A stretch of DNA of 64,000 bases, from the NCBI GenBank assembly GCA_963082975.1, contig OY720344.1, positions 76,248,053 through 76,312,052 on the forward strand. The letters run 5' to 3'. This document shows positions 47,973 through 58,691 of this stretch, in pieces (position 1 is the first letter of the stretch; each line of letters begins with the position of its first letter). The translations under genes were made by a program, and so were the position numbers. This DNA comes from Labia minor. Lineage: Eukaryota > Arthropoda > Insecta > Dermaptera > Spongiphoridae. Below the pieces are notes generated by a model. The model did not search any database, had not been told where the DNA came from, and worked only from the letters and a program-made list of their open reading frames with translations.

Positions 47973-47980
47973 GTCTATTG

Positions 47981-48445
47981 CAGAGGTTCTTAAACTGTGG
48001 TCCGCGGACCCCTGGGGGTCCGCGAAGCCTTTACTGGGGGTCCGCAAAGCCATCGTACAGGTGCACGAGAAAATGATGAGTCAGTTAAAACTTTAATTAA
48101 TATAAAAGAAGCGATGGCATGGCTTTGTGAGGAAACAGAGATCAAATACCCAAATTCAACGAAATGTGCAAGAAAACTATTGCTACCGTTTCCATCTTCA
48201 TATTTAGCTGAATTTTCTTTCTTCAATATTATAATTTCTAATAAAATGTGTTCTACTATATGCAAAAAAATCGTTATTCACCAATCACTGTTAGAAATAT
48301 CCATCATATATCCTTGTTCTTATGAGATCGTAAGCCAGAAATTAACTAATAAAATGACTTAAAGTACCTAAAGTTGGGATGGGGTCCGTCAAAAATTTTT
48401 TTTTCAAGTGGGGGTCCGCGGAGTACAAAGGTTTAAGAACCTCTG
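47981..48445 (+). mobile_element. Non-autonomous hAT (Buster-type) deletion derivative
   Basis: A 465-bp element with the perfect 8-bp duplication GTCTATTG (47973-47980 and 48446-48453), again of nnnTAnnn form. Its ends CAGAGGTTCTTAAACTGTGG and GGTTTAAGAACCTCTG match the 257-3465 element. The 3' ~215 bp are nearly identical to the 3' leader of that element. The middle (48046-48206) encodes AMAWLCEETEIKYPNST and LLLPFPSSYLAE in frame, resembling the C-terminal dimerisation region of a related but different hAT transposase. It therefore comes from another autonomous relative. It makes no transposase. Confidence 0.88.
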
Positions 48446-48453
48446 GTCTATTG

Positions 48454-49355
48454 TTTATCAATTCATTATTTAATAGAAATTAGAAATAATTATTTATTTA
48501 CTTTGTAAGTCAATGACTTATAAATAATAACAAATTTTCAAGAAAAAAATTAAATCTATAATATTATTCAAATATAGTTATATGTACCTTTAAAGTCCAA
48601 ACAATTATCCTCATTAGTTGTTTGATATAATTTATTTAAAACTTATCAATTTCGGGACGAGGGGAGTAGAAGGCGTTGCTTATTGATACTGTTTGATGAA
48701 AATTTAAAGTGACATGCTGCCAGAATCGCTCAATTCTTGCCGCTTCTTTTGTGTGGGTCGATATTTGTTTAGTTTGATGGATTAATAGGACAGGCATAGG
48801 CATCCGATTTAGTCATTTAACCGAGAAACAGCCACCAGATCCTCACCCGTTAGGAAACAAACAACTTATCTTATGACGTTCAATCCTCCTCCTCCCTCCA
48901 CACCGGACTCCCACCTTTCTATTTTACGAAAGAAATTCTGGGCCGACTAAATCAGAATCATGAATTCCGCTCATTAATGAACTACAACATTATTTGACCT
49001 ATCCAAAAATGATTGGTCGAACACAAACAAAAGCGTTTCTGTTTCTATTTCCAGACCGATTATAATTAGAGCAGTATGCCACTTTGGATACATTGACTTA
49101 TTTTGAGGACTCCAAAATAGAAAGTTCAATTTTGAAATAAACACTGAATTCCGGAAAGAATCTCTTTAGAAAGATCGTGGCCTATATTGCAAAAAAATAA
49201 GCTGATTTTTGCATCATCTATTGAAATTTTCAATCTTGCATGAAAGGTCATCTGTATGGCAATAAACTTAATATTTAGACAATAACTTTATTTTTAGTTA
49301 TTCTATTTTTTTTATTTAATTATTTATTTATGTAACGATATTTATATAACATATA
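48454..49355. other. No gene; GC-elevated island 48650-49150
   Basis: A ~500-bp island less AT-rich than the neighbourhood, with no long ORF and no repeat partner. It contains TAAT-type sites (CTCATTAATGAAC) and a CCTCCTCCTCC stretch. A regulatory element or an untranslated exon is possible. Confidence 0.4.
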
Positions 49356-50228
49356 CTAGCTGGTCAGACCGCCTTCGGCGTTCTTCACACCTAGATGGGG
49401 GCTCTGCCCCCTATACGCGCGAAGTAATACATACGATTTGGTTGAAAGTTTATATGTAAAAGGCCTTCATCCATTTTGTTTCAATCAGTATATTACATAA
49501 AACATTAATTTGTTTTTGTGTTCTTATTTAAAATATATTTTAATTTAATCAATAAATTAATGATATATTACTATTATTATTGTATATGTTATATCTATCT
49601 ATCTATCTCTGTGGCTCCACATTACTGCAATATCCACATTTCTCCAAGTGTCCCTATCCGGAGCTATAACCATCTAACTCCTACAATGTCTCTCAAGTTA
49701 CTTTCCACATTATTAAAAATTATTACGTGAAAATCCAATTATGAGACCAGATTTTTCTAATTAAAATTATTTTTTCATTTAATTTTAAAAATTAAAAGAG
49801 ATAATAGAGTCGCAATGTGAATGTTTTTAGTGTGTTAAATAAGTTAAAAAGGCCAATATGATCGATTGAAATATTGTAAATATTAGAAAAATAAAAATAA
49901 AAATATTAAAAACATTCTTTGTATTGTATTCTTTGCGCTGCTGAATGACAACATGTACATATCAAATTTTAAAAAATTAATTTCTGCTGTTATTGATTAG
50001 ATATTAATAAAATTTATAGCCTATGTTCAAATGGAAGTATGTAAGAATATTGTGATGTAATTTCATCGAAATCGGTTCATAACGTCACAATTTCAGGACA
50101 TACAGACAGACTGATGTGAAAAATTCTAGTCACTTTTGGATTCTAGATATCATGAAACGCCAAGATATGAACAAATTTCAAAAATCAGAGCAATTTTGCA
50201 GACAAAAACCTTTTTTTATATATTTAGA
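49356..50228 (-). mobile_element. Helitron, both ends recognisable (minus)
   Basis: The 5' end at 50228 reads on the minus strand TCTAAATATATAAAAAAAGG then TTTTTGTCTGC, preceded by A. The 3' end at 49359-49356 is CTAG followed by T, after a partly decayed hairpin of the GGCGCTC type. Near the 3' end is a truncated LINE1A tail (49615-49715) and the shared CAAAATGGATGAAGGCC block. At 873 bp it is the most compact copy with both termini. No protein is encoded. Confidence 0.72.
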
Positions 50229-51195
50229 TTATTGGTTGAAACATTCAAATGTTCATTAAAGGTATCTAGTTCAACCTTCATATTCTTTCATCTTCTTTAT
50301 GTCTTATTTTAAATTATCTTACCCACCCAGAAGTCATTTCTTAAAATAAATTCACCTATAATATTTTTCGTTTTGACGCTCATAATCTGTTTGATTTTTT
50401 ATTAATATTATATAATTCTTTGTATACAGATTCATAAAGATTCCTTGACATTTTTCGTAAATTTTTGGCTATTTTAAATTAATACATATCCACAAATTTA
50501 ATTTCCAAATCACGGAATTTATTTTTGTCTTCTAATTTTCAAAACTACTCCACAGGTCCATAAAATTACCAAGAGATAATATTTTCCCAATATTTCGGTT
50601 TTGGCTAATAAAATATTTTAATTAATAAAAATAAATAAATAATATTTTTTTGGCCGCACCATATAACTGAGATTTTAGTACAAGTCAGAAATTTAAATTT
50701 GGTATAAAGACAAAACTTAAACATCTTTTACCTCTTACCAGTGAAATTTTATAAGCTCACTAAAGTAACCTTAGTCTAAATATTTTTTTATTTAAATGAA
50801 AATATAATTTAATGATTCATCATTATCACAGGTTTGCTATCAACATTAGTTAATTAATATTAAAATTTAGATGACATATTTGTTTATGTGTAATTGGATA
50901 GAATAGTGGTTCCCCTAAAGAGGGTTTATCGATCTTCTATATTCATTGTTACTAGTCGATTATTAATAATTAATGATTACTAACATTTAATCTTTATCAA
51001 TCCTATTATATAGTTGATATGATTATAGGATAATACACTTTTTTATGCGAATAAAATTGAATTTTATTGAAAAATTATATTATTGCTATATTAAATAAAT
51101 TTATCATATTAAATGTGCACTAAAAAGAATAAAATAATATAAATATAAAAATTTTTTATAAAATAACGATTTTCCAAAGAATAAAATAATTTTTC
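50229..51195. other. AT-rich, no gene seen
   Basis: No supported feature. Confidence 0.55.
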
Positions 51196-51673
51196 TATAA
51201 GCCTGACAAAGTTTATGGATGATTTGCTTCATATTCAACGAAAAACGTTGGGCGCATTTAGTTCTATGCAATTAACTTCCTTTATAGAGCTATAATTCAT
51301 ATATATATATATATATACTAAGATACATACCACACTAAAACACTTAATTAACAAGTAACACTATTTCTTCAAATATAATCAACCATTTTGGATTTGATTG
51401 ATAATATGTAAATTTAATAAAAATTCTTTTAAATTTTGATACATACTGTGATATAAATATATTACAGTGAAAAATAATAAAAAATTAATTTCTTAGTTCT
51501 TAAACTATCAATTTTATTGCTTGATAAACAAATTTGTCAGTTTATGTGTTTAATAAAATTTTTATTATTACAAAAACTTGACTTTATTGTTCATATAAAT
51601 AAATTAAACTAAATGCGCCCAACGTTTTTCATTGAATATAAAGCAATTCATCCATAAACTTTGTCAAGCTTAT
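51196..51673. mobile_element. Long inverted-repeat (fold-back) element, 68-bp arms
   Basis: The left arm 51196-51263 and right arm 51607-51673 are inverted copies with about four mismatches. They include GACAAAGTTTATGGATGA and GAAAAACGTTGGGCGCATTT. The loop is ~343 bp of AT-rich DNA with (TA)n. The ends are TATAAGC, compatible with a TA target site, but the superfamily is not clear. Confidence 0.78.
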
Positions 51674-52028
51674 ATTTTTGACTAAAATTGTATTTCAAAT
51701 ACTATCTTAAATATTATTGGAATTACAGATTTAATGTTATTGATTAGTAATAGGCATTTTAAACTTTTTAATCTTTTTTTATTAATCTTCTCTTAATTTT
51801 TGGAATATGTATAGATTATTTAATATTGGTACTAGTTGGCCATCCCAATCGTAAGAGAACTGCGTACCTTGATCCCTCTTCTAATTGTATTTTTAACAGT
51901 ATGTTATATTTATTTATTTTTTTATTATTTTTCGATTAAAAAGAAAATATTTAGATACAATATGGTGTAGTTCGATTTTCAGATGATAAAATAAAAGTTA
52001 TTTTAATTTAACAATATGGATGTTTTGA

Positions 52029-52462
52029 ATAAAAATTTGGTAATTATTCAATCGAGTTATTATGACATAGATTTGGATAAAACTTTACTAGTGGGTTCCT
52101 TTTGCAATTCCAAATAAACTTTTCTTATAAAATTTTTTTGGGCTTCTAGTTTACGAGATAAAAATTATTAAAATTTCCATATAAATCCATTGATATTCTA
52201 TTTAGCTACTATATTTTATTAATTGACCACCAAAGGGCGCCACTAATTTTCGTTTTTTTTCGGTACGGTTTGGATTTATGAAAATTAAAAAACGAATTAA
52301 TTAAATAATTTTTCTATATCCAAACCGAACCGAAAAAACGGAAAATTAGGAATAAGTGAATAATTAGTGAATTAGTCAATAAAACATTACTTAACCCACT
52401 GGTAAAATTTTATCCTAATCCAAGTCATAATAACTCGATTGGATAATTACCAAAAATTTTAT
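52029..52462. mobile_element. Second fold-back element with nested hairpin
   Basis: The outer arms 52031-52097 and 52393-52460 pair (GGTAATTATTCAATCGAGTT against its inverse; inner ends GTGGGTT/AACCCAC). The loop holds a second inverted repeat, 52243-52349, with arms CTAATTTTCG...CGGTACGGTTTGGAT. Two independent foldbacks are therefore nested. No coding sequence. Confidence 0.75.
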
Positions 52463-53168
52463 TTTTAAAGTCTTAATAATTAGATAAAATAATAGATTAT
52501 TTTCAATTTTTTTTATCTAATATAAATTATTCATCCTATTTATATTTTTATAGATATAAATATAGATCAATTTCATATTCCATTATTAATTATACCACCT
52601 ATCCTTCTATTTCCTCATCGAAACTCACTCATTGTAAAATCTTATTATGATGAATAAAATTTAATAAAAATTAAATCAAATTTCTATTTCTATTATAAAA
52701 TCAAGATTTCTTCATTAACTTTAAAAATTTAATTAATATTAATTTATTCTGATTCTATTCTTATCCTCTTCGAGTTTTTAAATTGACATTAAAATATGAC
52801 TTTATATATTAAAGTATTAATATCTTTCGAAAATTCAAATTCGAATTTTAAATTATTCCTCTTACTGTCTAAATTCAACATAAATGAATGGAATATAGCC
52901 TAAATATAGATATAAGACAAAAATAATATCAAATAATGAATGTAAAATTTAACATCATGATATTGTATATACATTATTGAAATTTATAGATAATAATGAT
53001 TATAATAATGTATGTATATAGCTATATTTGTTAAATAAATACTGACAAACTGAAAATGGATGGTGATAGGACGTGTATAACCTACACGTACATTCGTTAA
53101 TATGATACATAAGTGTAACGATACAAAGGATAGAATTAGAGTGGTAGCTTTTAGCCATGGTGACTCAC
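52463..53168. other. AT-rich intron-like sequence
   Basis: It lies just downstream (minus strand) of the GTGAGT donor of the 53169-53360 exon. No repeat recognised. Confidence 0.5.
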
Positions 53169-53360
53169 CTGAGGGGGATGGTGGTTTCTGGCTGCGCTGC
53201 TCTTGAAATGCAACCTCCGGAGGGCCGAACTGGCGGTCGAGATAAGGTCGCCGCTGCTCCCCCGATGACCGGAGGGCCCGGCATGGGTCGCAGCAGACAC
53301 CGCCTCCGCCTTCGGAGAGTCGGCCACAGTCATTTTGCCCCGGGGCCCTTTGACATGGCT
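53169..53360 (-). CDS. Candidate coding exon, GC-rich (minus)
   Basis: A 192-bp, strikingly GC-rich block in AT-rich DNA. On the minus strand it has a T-run plus GCAG acceptor before 53360 and a perfect CAG|GTGAGT donor at 53169/53168. It is exactly 64 codons in the frame SHVKGPRGKMTVADSPKAEA...ARNHHPPQ, with G/C at most third positions. The internal ATG in a good context (CAAAATGAC) could be the start if this is a first coding exon. A second frame is also open across the block, so the frame is likely, not certain. The product is Ser/Ala/Gly/His-rich with a basic LRRLHFK stretch, and no family is recognised. Its end phase matches the exon at 21767-21917. Confidence 0.7.
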
Positions 53361-53894
53361 CTGCAAAAAAAGACAAAACGTTAAAAAAAACACCGCCGCG
53401 GTTTCCGATATCCTTTCATTTTATTATTATATTTAAACATAAATTCTTAGCCAAGTGTGTGAGTGGTTTTTTCCTTTGAGTAATATGAAACGTATTATAT
53501 ATACGTACAAATACTTTCCTATATTCATTGTATTGGAAATATTATTAAAATTTTTATTATTAACAGTAAATATATAATAATTATTAAAAACACAATATAT
53601 ACTCGACTTGGTGATATAATGAGGAATTTAAAATTCTAATTACATTTCTGTAAATATAACAAAGGGAATTATATTGTTTCAAGCTCTATATCAGGTAGCA
53701 AACATGGATTCAACCCTGAAATCTCGTGCCTCACAATAGAATTGTTCTCTTCTCTCTGCTGGGGTTTATGGGAAAAAGCCTGTGATGAATATTGGGAAGC
53801 TATTTATAATCGCGTCTCGCGATCAAGAAAATGAAGATAAAGTTCGAGACGATCCGTTGTACTGATCATACAACTACCTGCCCTGGAATCATCT
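53361..53894. other. Intron-like; GC-elevated patch 53700-53890
   Basis: No ORF. The patch next to the nested element at 53895 has no repeat partner. Confidence 0.4.
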
Positions 53895-54065
53895 CCTAGG
53901 TCATGCTTGTCTAAAGTGCGACCCGCGGGCTGCATGCGGCTCAAAACCCTTTGAAACGCAAATTATGGAAAAATTTAAATTTGCTCATTTCTACTAAAAA
54001 AAATTAATGTTTGCAATATTTTTCATGTTCATTTATAATTTTATACATATATCTAATTCAAATAA

Positions 54066-54530
54066 AATAAGTTGACCTCTGCCCAGGTCCGAACAGACCG
54101 ACGGTTTGAAGTAAATTAATTTCCAGCTACAGGAACAATTTCAAATAATTTTAATATATCTATTAATGTAATAAAAAACAGATTTGGATATAACATAAAT
54201 ATTTTTAATTTTATTTTATTTCTAATATATATGTAAGACCAGGCTGTGACGTCATGAATGGCTGGATGACGTCATATAATTTTAAATTAAGAAAAAACTA
54301 ATAAAGATGATTTTTCTCGAGGATAAAACCAATACAAAGTGCAGGATTCGTGGTGATATGTAAAAAATCTCCTCATTTGAAATTTGGTGTGAAAATAACC
54401 CTTCCCTTCCTATCTTCAATCGCTAATACTACCACTTCCGGTTTCCGGATTTGCACCAAAAGTTGATCAATTCATCCCACTGATGCAGTAAGTAAATATA
54501 CCAAATTTCATCAAAATCGGTTGATACCAA
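54066..54530 (-). mobile_element. HINE1 copy truncated at the Helitron junction
   Basis: The 3' terminus AATAAGTTGACC and hairpin are at 54066. The body follows through CCGGATTTGCACCAAAAGTT to the TCAAAATCGGTTGA block, then breaks at ~54530. The 5' terminus is absent on the far side of the composite. Confidence 0.8.
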
Positions 54531-55412
54531 ATTTCAGAGAATCAAAATTGAAATATATAAAACATATATTTTTCATGTTGATCGATGACTATGGTGGCCA
54601 TATTTCGAAAACACCAAACCGGGACAAACGGTTTACCTTTTTTTTAGAACTAAACTGAAAAAATTTTGAAAAAAGTACAAAATGTCCTAAATATTGAAAA
54701 AGGCTGTCCCGAAGAAATTTTTAGGGACGCCGGGACAGAGCACCTAAAAACGGGACAATCCCGGAAAAATGGGACGTTTGATCACCCTATCGATGACCCT
54801 GGGAGTCGAGAGTAGATTTAGAGTATTTGTGAGATTAGTATTGTTCGCAACATTTATTGGCCAAAGGAAGATGAGGTCACAGGGGGATGGTGGAGATGGC
54901 ATAACGAGGAATTGCATGATCTCCAGATATAGTTAAGGTTATAAAATCGAGGATGTTGAGATGGGAAGGGGACGTGGCTAGAATGGGAGAATCTAGACAT
55001 TGGGAGAAACCGATTGAGAAACATCCGGTGGAAGACCAAGGACGCGGTGGTTGGATAATGAAAGAAGGGACATGGGAGAGATGGGACAGGGTAGGATTTG
55101 GTTGTAGTTCAGGATAGGGACGCTTAGAGAAATGTGGATGCTGCGGCTAAGAACTTTCGAAAACTGTAGAGACACAGAGTTAGATAAATATAACATATAC
55201 AATAATAATATATAATTAATTTAATGATTAAATTAAAATATATTTTACAAGAAAACAAATACATGTCTTATCTACTTATACTGATTGAAACAAAATGAAT
55301 GAAAACCTTTTACATACAGACTTTCAACCAAATACAATGTATCACTCGGGGGTACAGGGGGCGGAACCCCCGTCTAGGTGTGAAGAGCGCCAAAGGCGCT
55401 CGGAGCAGCTAG
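54531..55412 (+). mobile_element. Helitron composite with LINE1A and MITE
   Basis: It is a close relative of 23500-24622. LINE1A tail, the same MITE insertion (54590-54789), the LINE 3' end near 55190, the shared 3' region and a hairpin (one arm with A for G) lead to CTAG at 55412 followed by T. No TC 5' end is present. The left junction is inside HINE1. Confidence 0.75.
54590..54789. mobile_element. hAT-like MITE, same insertion as 23823
   Basis: A 200-bp element with ends TATGGTGGCC and GATCACCCTA and an intact 8-bp duplication TCGATGAC (54582-54589 and 54790-54797). It is slightly longer than the 23.8 kb copy, with extra CCGGGACAG-like sequence near the right end. Confidence 0.85.
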
Positions 55413-55580
55413 TTGTTAATAAAAATGAATGAAGTAACTATTAGACGTGTCCTTGCAGAGAGGTTTTACTTTAGTTAATTTTATTTCCATTTATTGAAAA
55501 AATATTTATGTGCGGCCCAGCATATTTTTTTTTGCAATGTGGCCCTCGAATGGTCATAATTTAGACACCCATGTCCTAGG

Positions 55581-56663
55581 TGCTGCACTTTCATAGGATG
55601 TTCAAAAGTCAAAAGTATTTTTATATAGACGTAAATCTTTGATATATATGTGAATATACTCTAACTGTGTCAATAAATAGTAATTCTTCTCTATCAACTA
55701 ATCTTATTTAGTATATATAAATATATATTGATTTTAAATATTTCAAAATGAATTTTATAATTTTAAAAATTCCTCCTTTTCGACTTTTCTACTTAAACTT
55801 TGAAAAGAATTCATGCCATCGGTGAGCAAGTTATACCTGAAATCTATACCGGCAGTTTGGGAAGAAATTGACTCCCGATCGGATGTATGCAGGATAACCA
55901 CAACGGAAACAATAAAGAACATCACAGGTTAAAAGGAACTTGTTGTGTTTGCCTTAAAAACAACTAATACTACCTCAGAGTTGTAGAGATATTTTTTAAC
56001 ATATTATATGTATATATGATATTAATAATGAGAAGAATGTAATAAAACATTTATGTAATGATCTTCTTTCGCATTTTTAGACAGAGGGTAGTAAAATATA
56101 TTAAATTACTTAAAACAACCAAATAAATTTATTTGAAACTAAACTCTAATTTAATAATCAATATTAATTCAATTTAATTTTTTTTAAAGTGATCAGTTTT
56201 TAATATAAATTATTAATTTTTAAATAAATTATTATAACTAGAAAATTATTCTGATTTCAATTATACTTTATATTTAGTTATCAATTGAATATTTATTATA
56301 GAAGGAAAATTATTAACAAAAACTTTCATTGATGATATACTATTGTTATCAGTTTGTAAAAGTTTGTAAAATATATATTGAAAGTAATTAAATATAACCA
56401 TCACATTCTTTGAACTCGTAAAAGCGTATGAATATTAAATGATTCAAAAATCGCTTTGACATCCATCAAATTTAAACAAACGAAAAGATCAACATCAAAA
56501 ACGAAATTATTCAATTTAATTTTAAAACTATATGTTCTTTAAATTTCATACATTTATTTTATTATTTTTTAAAAAATATAGAACATATTATTATATTATC
56601 ATTAAAATTATTATTTAATTATATTTTTTTCAAAATATAATTCCTGAGATCCTTTTAAATCAA

Positions 56664-56704
<41 letters not shown>

Positions 56705-58051
56705 ACATGGATATATATTAGTTATTAAATATAATCAAACAAGTATAAATATATTGAATAAACTATATTTACATATTTAATTAAATATTTATATAACTAT
56801 TATTGAATAAGATGTTATTGACTTCAATAATTATTTAATCTAATGTGTACAAAATAAAGTTTAAATTTTTATTAATTTCATAATATATAGAAATAAATAA
56901 AATTTTAATATTAAATAAAAAAATAAATATAACATATATTTTTATTTTATATAAGTAATGCATATGGAGGTAAAAATGTATATAGGTACTTATATATCTG
57001 AATACGTTATTGAACTAGAAAGTTTTGGTCCAACCAACCATATTTCTTCATTTATAGATATATATACTTATATATAAACTAAATAATCAATTAGTAAATT
57101 ATGGTTACTAGAGAAATAATTGAATTTTTAAACATGATAGAAAATAATGAGAACTAATATATTGAAAGAAACTTGGGAGAGGAATAAATTTTTATGTAAA
57201 TTTTTCGTCAAGATCTTTCAAATTTATTGATAACGTAAATATTATAATAATTAATCTTCTTTAAGTTTGACAAATCTGAATAATAGATTAAGATTAAGTT
57301 AGTGATGATGATAAGAATGTGGAAAATCTATTGATTTGTCAAATAATAATTCAAAGTGAAAGCGTATACAATGATACGTTAATTCGTTGGTGGGGGTATG
57401 TATAGAGACTTTATATAAGTCACAAAATTTAGAAGAGATTTGTTCTCTTACTTATTGTAATAGTCAACGAATTATTAGATTGAAATTGATAAATGTAGTA
57501 TTTTTGTATTCTAATTGTACTATTTTTGTAGTTTATTGTAACAAAATTGAGTTCAATTCCTCATTTAAGTTGGTTTAAAAATTCAGAAACCAGACAAGAT
57601 TTATTCCGACTTGATTGATACAAGATGCATCAATCAACATATAAAAAAATTAGGAAAACTTCCGAAAGGTTTAATTCAATAATAATTTATACCAGGAAAA
57701 ATAGAAGCATCAAAAGATTGTATGTATTTTAAATTGACCCAAATGGTGTGTGTTTGTATGTTTGATTAAAAAAAGTTCGAATAAATAATAAGTAACTTAA
57801 TTGGCAGGTTGTAAATAAGTTACGATCATTTTTGTTTTATTCAAGCATTTGGTAGAGGCTTGTGAGCAAATTTGATCGATAAATTATATTTTGTTTGAAT
57901 TATTAAATCATTCGTAAAATTTTCAGTTAAATTTTTAGACAGTTTTTGCAACTTCCAATCAATTTATTAAAATGATATCTAAAATAAGAAAATACTAAAT
58001 GCATTGCACAAAAATGCAATAGGGTAAAAATATATTTTGAATTAAAAAAGA
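55581..58051. other. AT-rich, no gene seen
   Basis: (TA)n at 56666-56702. The patch 55800-55960 is slightly more complex. No supported gene. Confidence 0.55.
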
Positions 58052-58691
58052 ATATAAACGTTTGATATTAACTCAGGTCCCAGAGTCATTTTCACTAAGA
58101 TTGATGAAAATGTCTGTGTGTGTGTGTGAATTGTAGACAAGAGTACGCAAAAACGGTTTGAGATAGAATAACAAAATTTGGTACACTGGCATTATTCAAA
58201 ATTCGTAGTTTTGTATCAACTTTTGAGAAACATAGCTCATCCGGAAGAGGGTCATTACCTACCACGTTTTCATTTTTTTTTCCTCTAAGCTGACCGTAAA
58301 AATAAAGATATAAGTTTGATAGTTTTTCATATGATTATAAAATGGTATAAAACTGCTATATATAAAATTTCAGCTTGATTGAATCGCTGAAAGAACCGGA
58401 ATTAATTTTTTAAATTTTGACTTAAAATAATCCAATTCAAATTTTCAAAATAGTCGAATGGAGACACTCCAGATTTTACCGGTATTAATTTTTTAGCACG
58501 TTGACTGGCAATCACGCGCCAGCACGTGACGTGGTGCCATCAACAAAGAGCCAAGCATGCGCTGGTTTAATAAATATTATTTATTTATTAATTTTAATTT
58601 ATAATTTATAATTAATTAAATTTAATTTAAATATATTATATTTTATTTAATCCAATTTAAATTTGCGAGATAGTTGAGTGGAGACACTCCA
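58052..58691 (+). mobile_element. HINE2 copy with two 3' ends
   Basis: 5' truncated, starting near GGTCCCAGAGTCATTTTCAC, with a (TG)n core at 58113-58128. A first 3' end (TAGTCGAATGGAGACACTCCA) finishes at 58471. A repeated ACCGG(A/T)ATTAATTTTTTA block and the normal 3' part follow, with GCGAGATAGT and the GAGTG-GAGA-CACTC hairpin, ending at 58691. Confidence 0.8.

Larger units (their letters stand above)
53895..55580. mobile_element. Outer TIR element (hAT-like) hosting HINE1 and Helitron
   Basis: Inverted ends: CCTAGGTCATGCTTGTCTAAA on the left (the left arm starts at 53895) and, on the minus strand from 55580, CCTAGGACATGGGTGTCTAA. GCGACCCGCGGGC and TGTGGCCCTCGAATGG blocks follow. This pattern is typical of hAT-derived non-autonomous repeats, but no clean 8-bp duplication is seen. 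Without the inner insertions it would be only ~340 bp. Confidence 0.55.

Noticed and set aside
53157..53384. Plus-strand 75-aa open frame over the GC-rich exon
   Set aside because: The splice sites (GCAG acceptor, GTGAGT donor) are both on the minus strand; the plus frame is a by-product of high GC.
53895..55580. Clean hAT target duplication around the outer element
   Set aside because: Flanks do not give a matching 8-bp pair. The inverted ends extend through CCTAGG, so the class call stays tentative.
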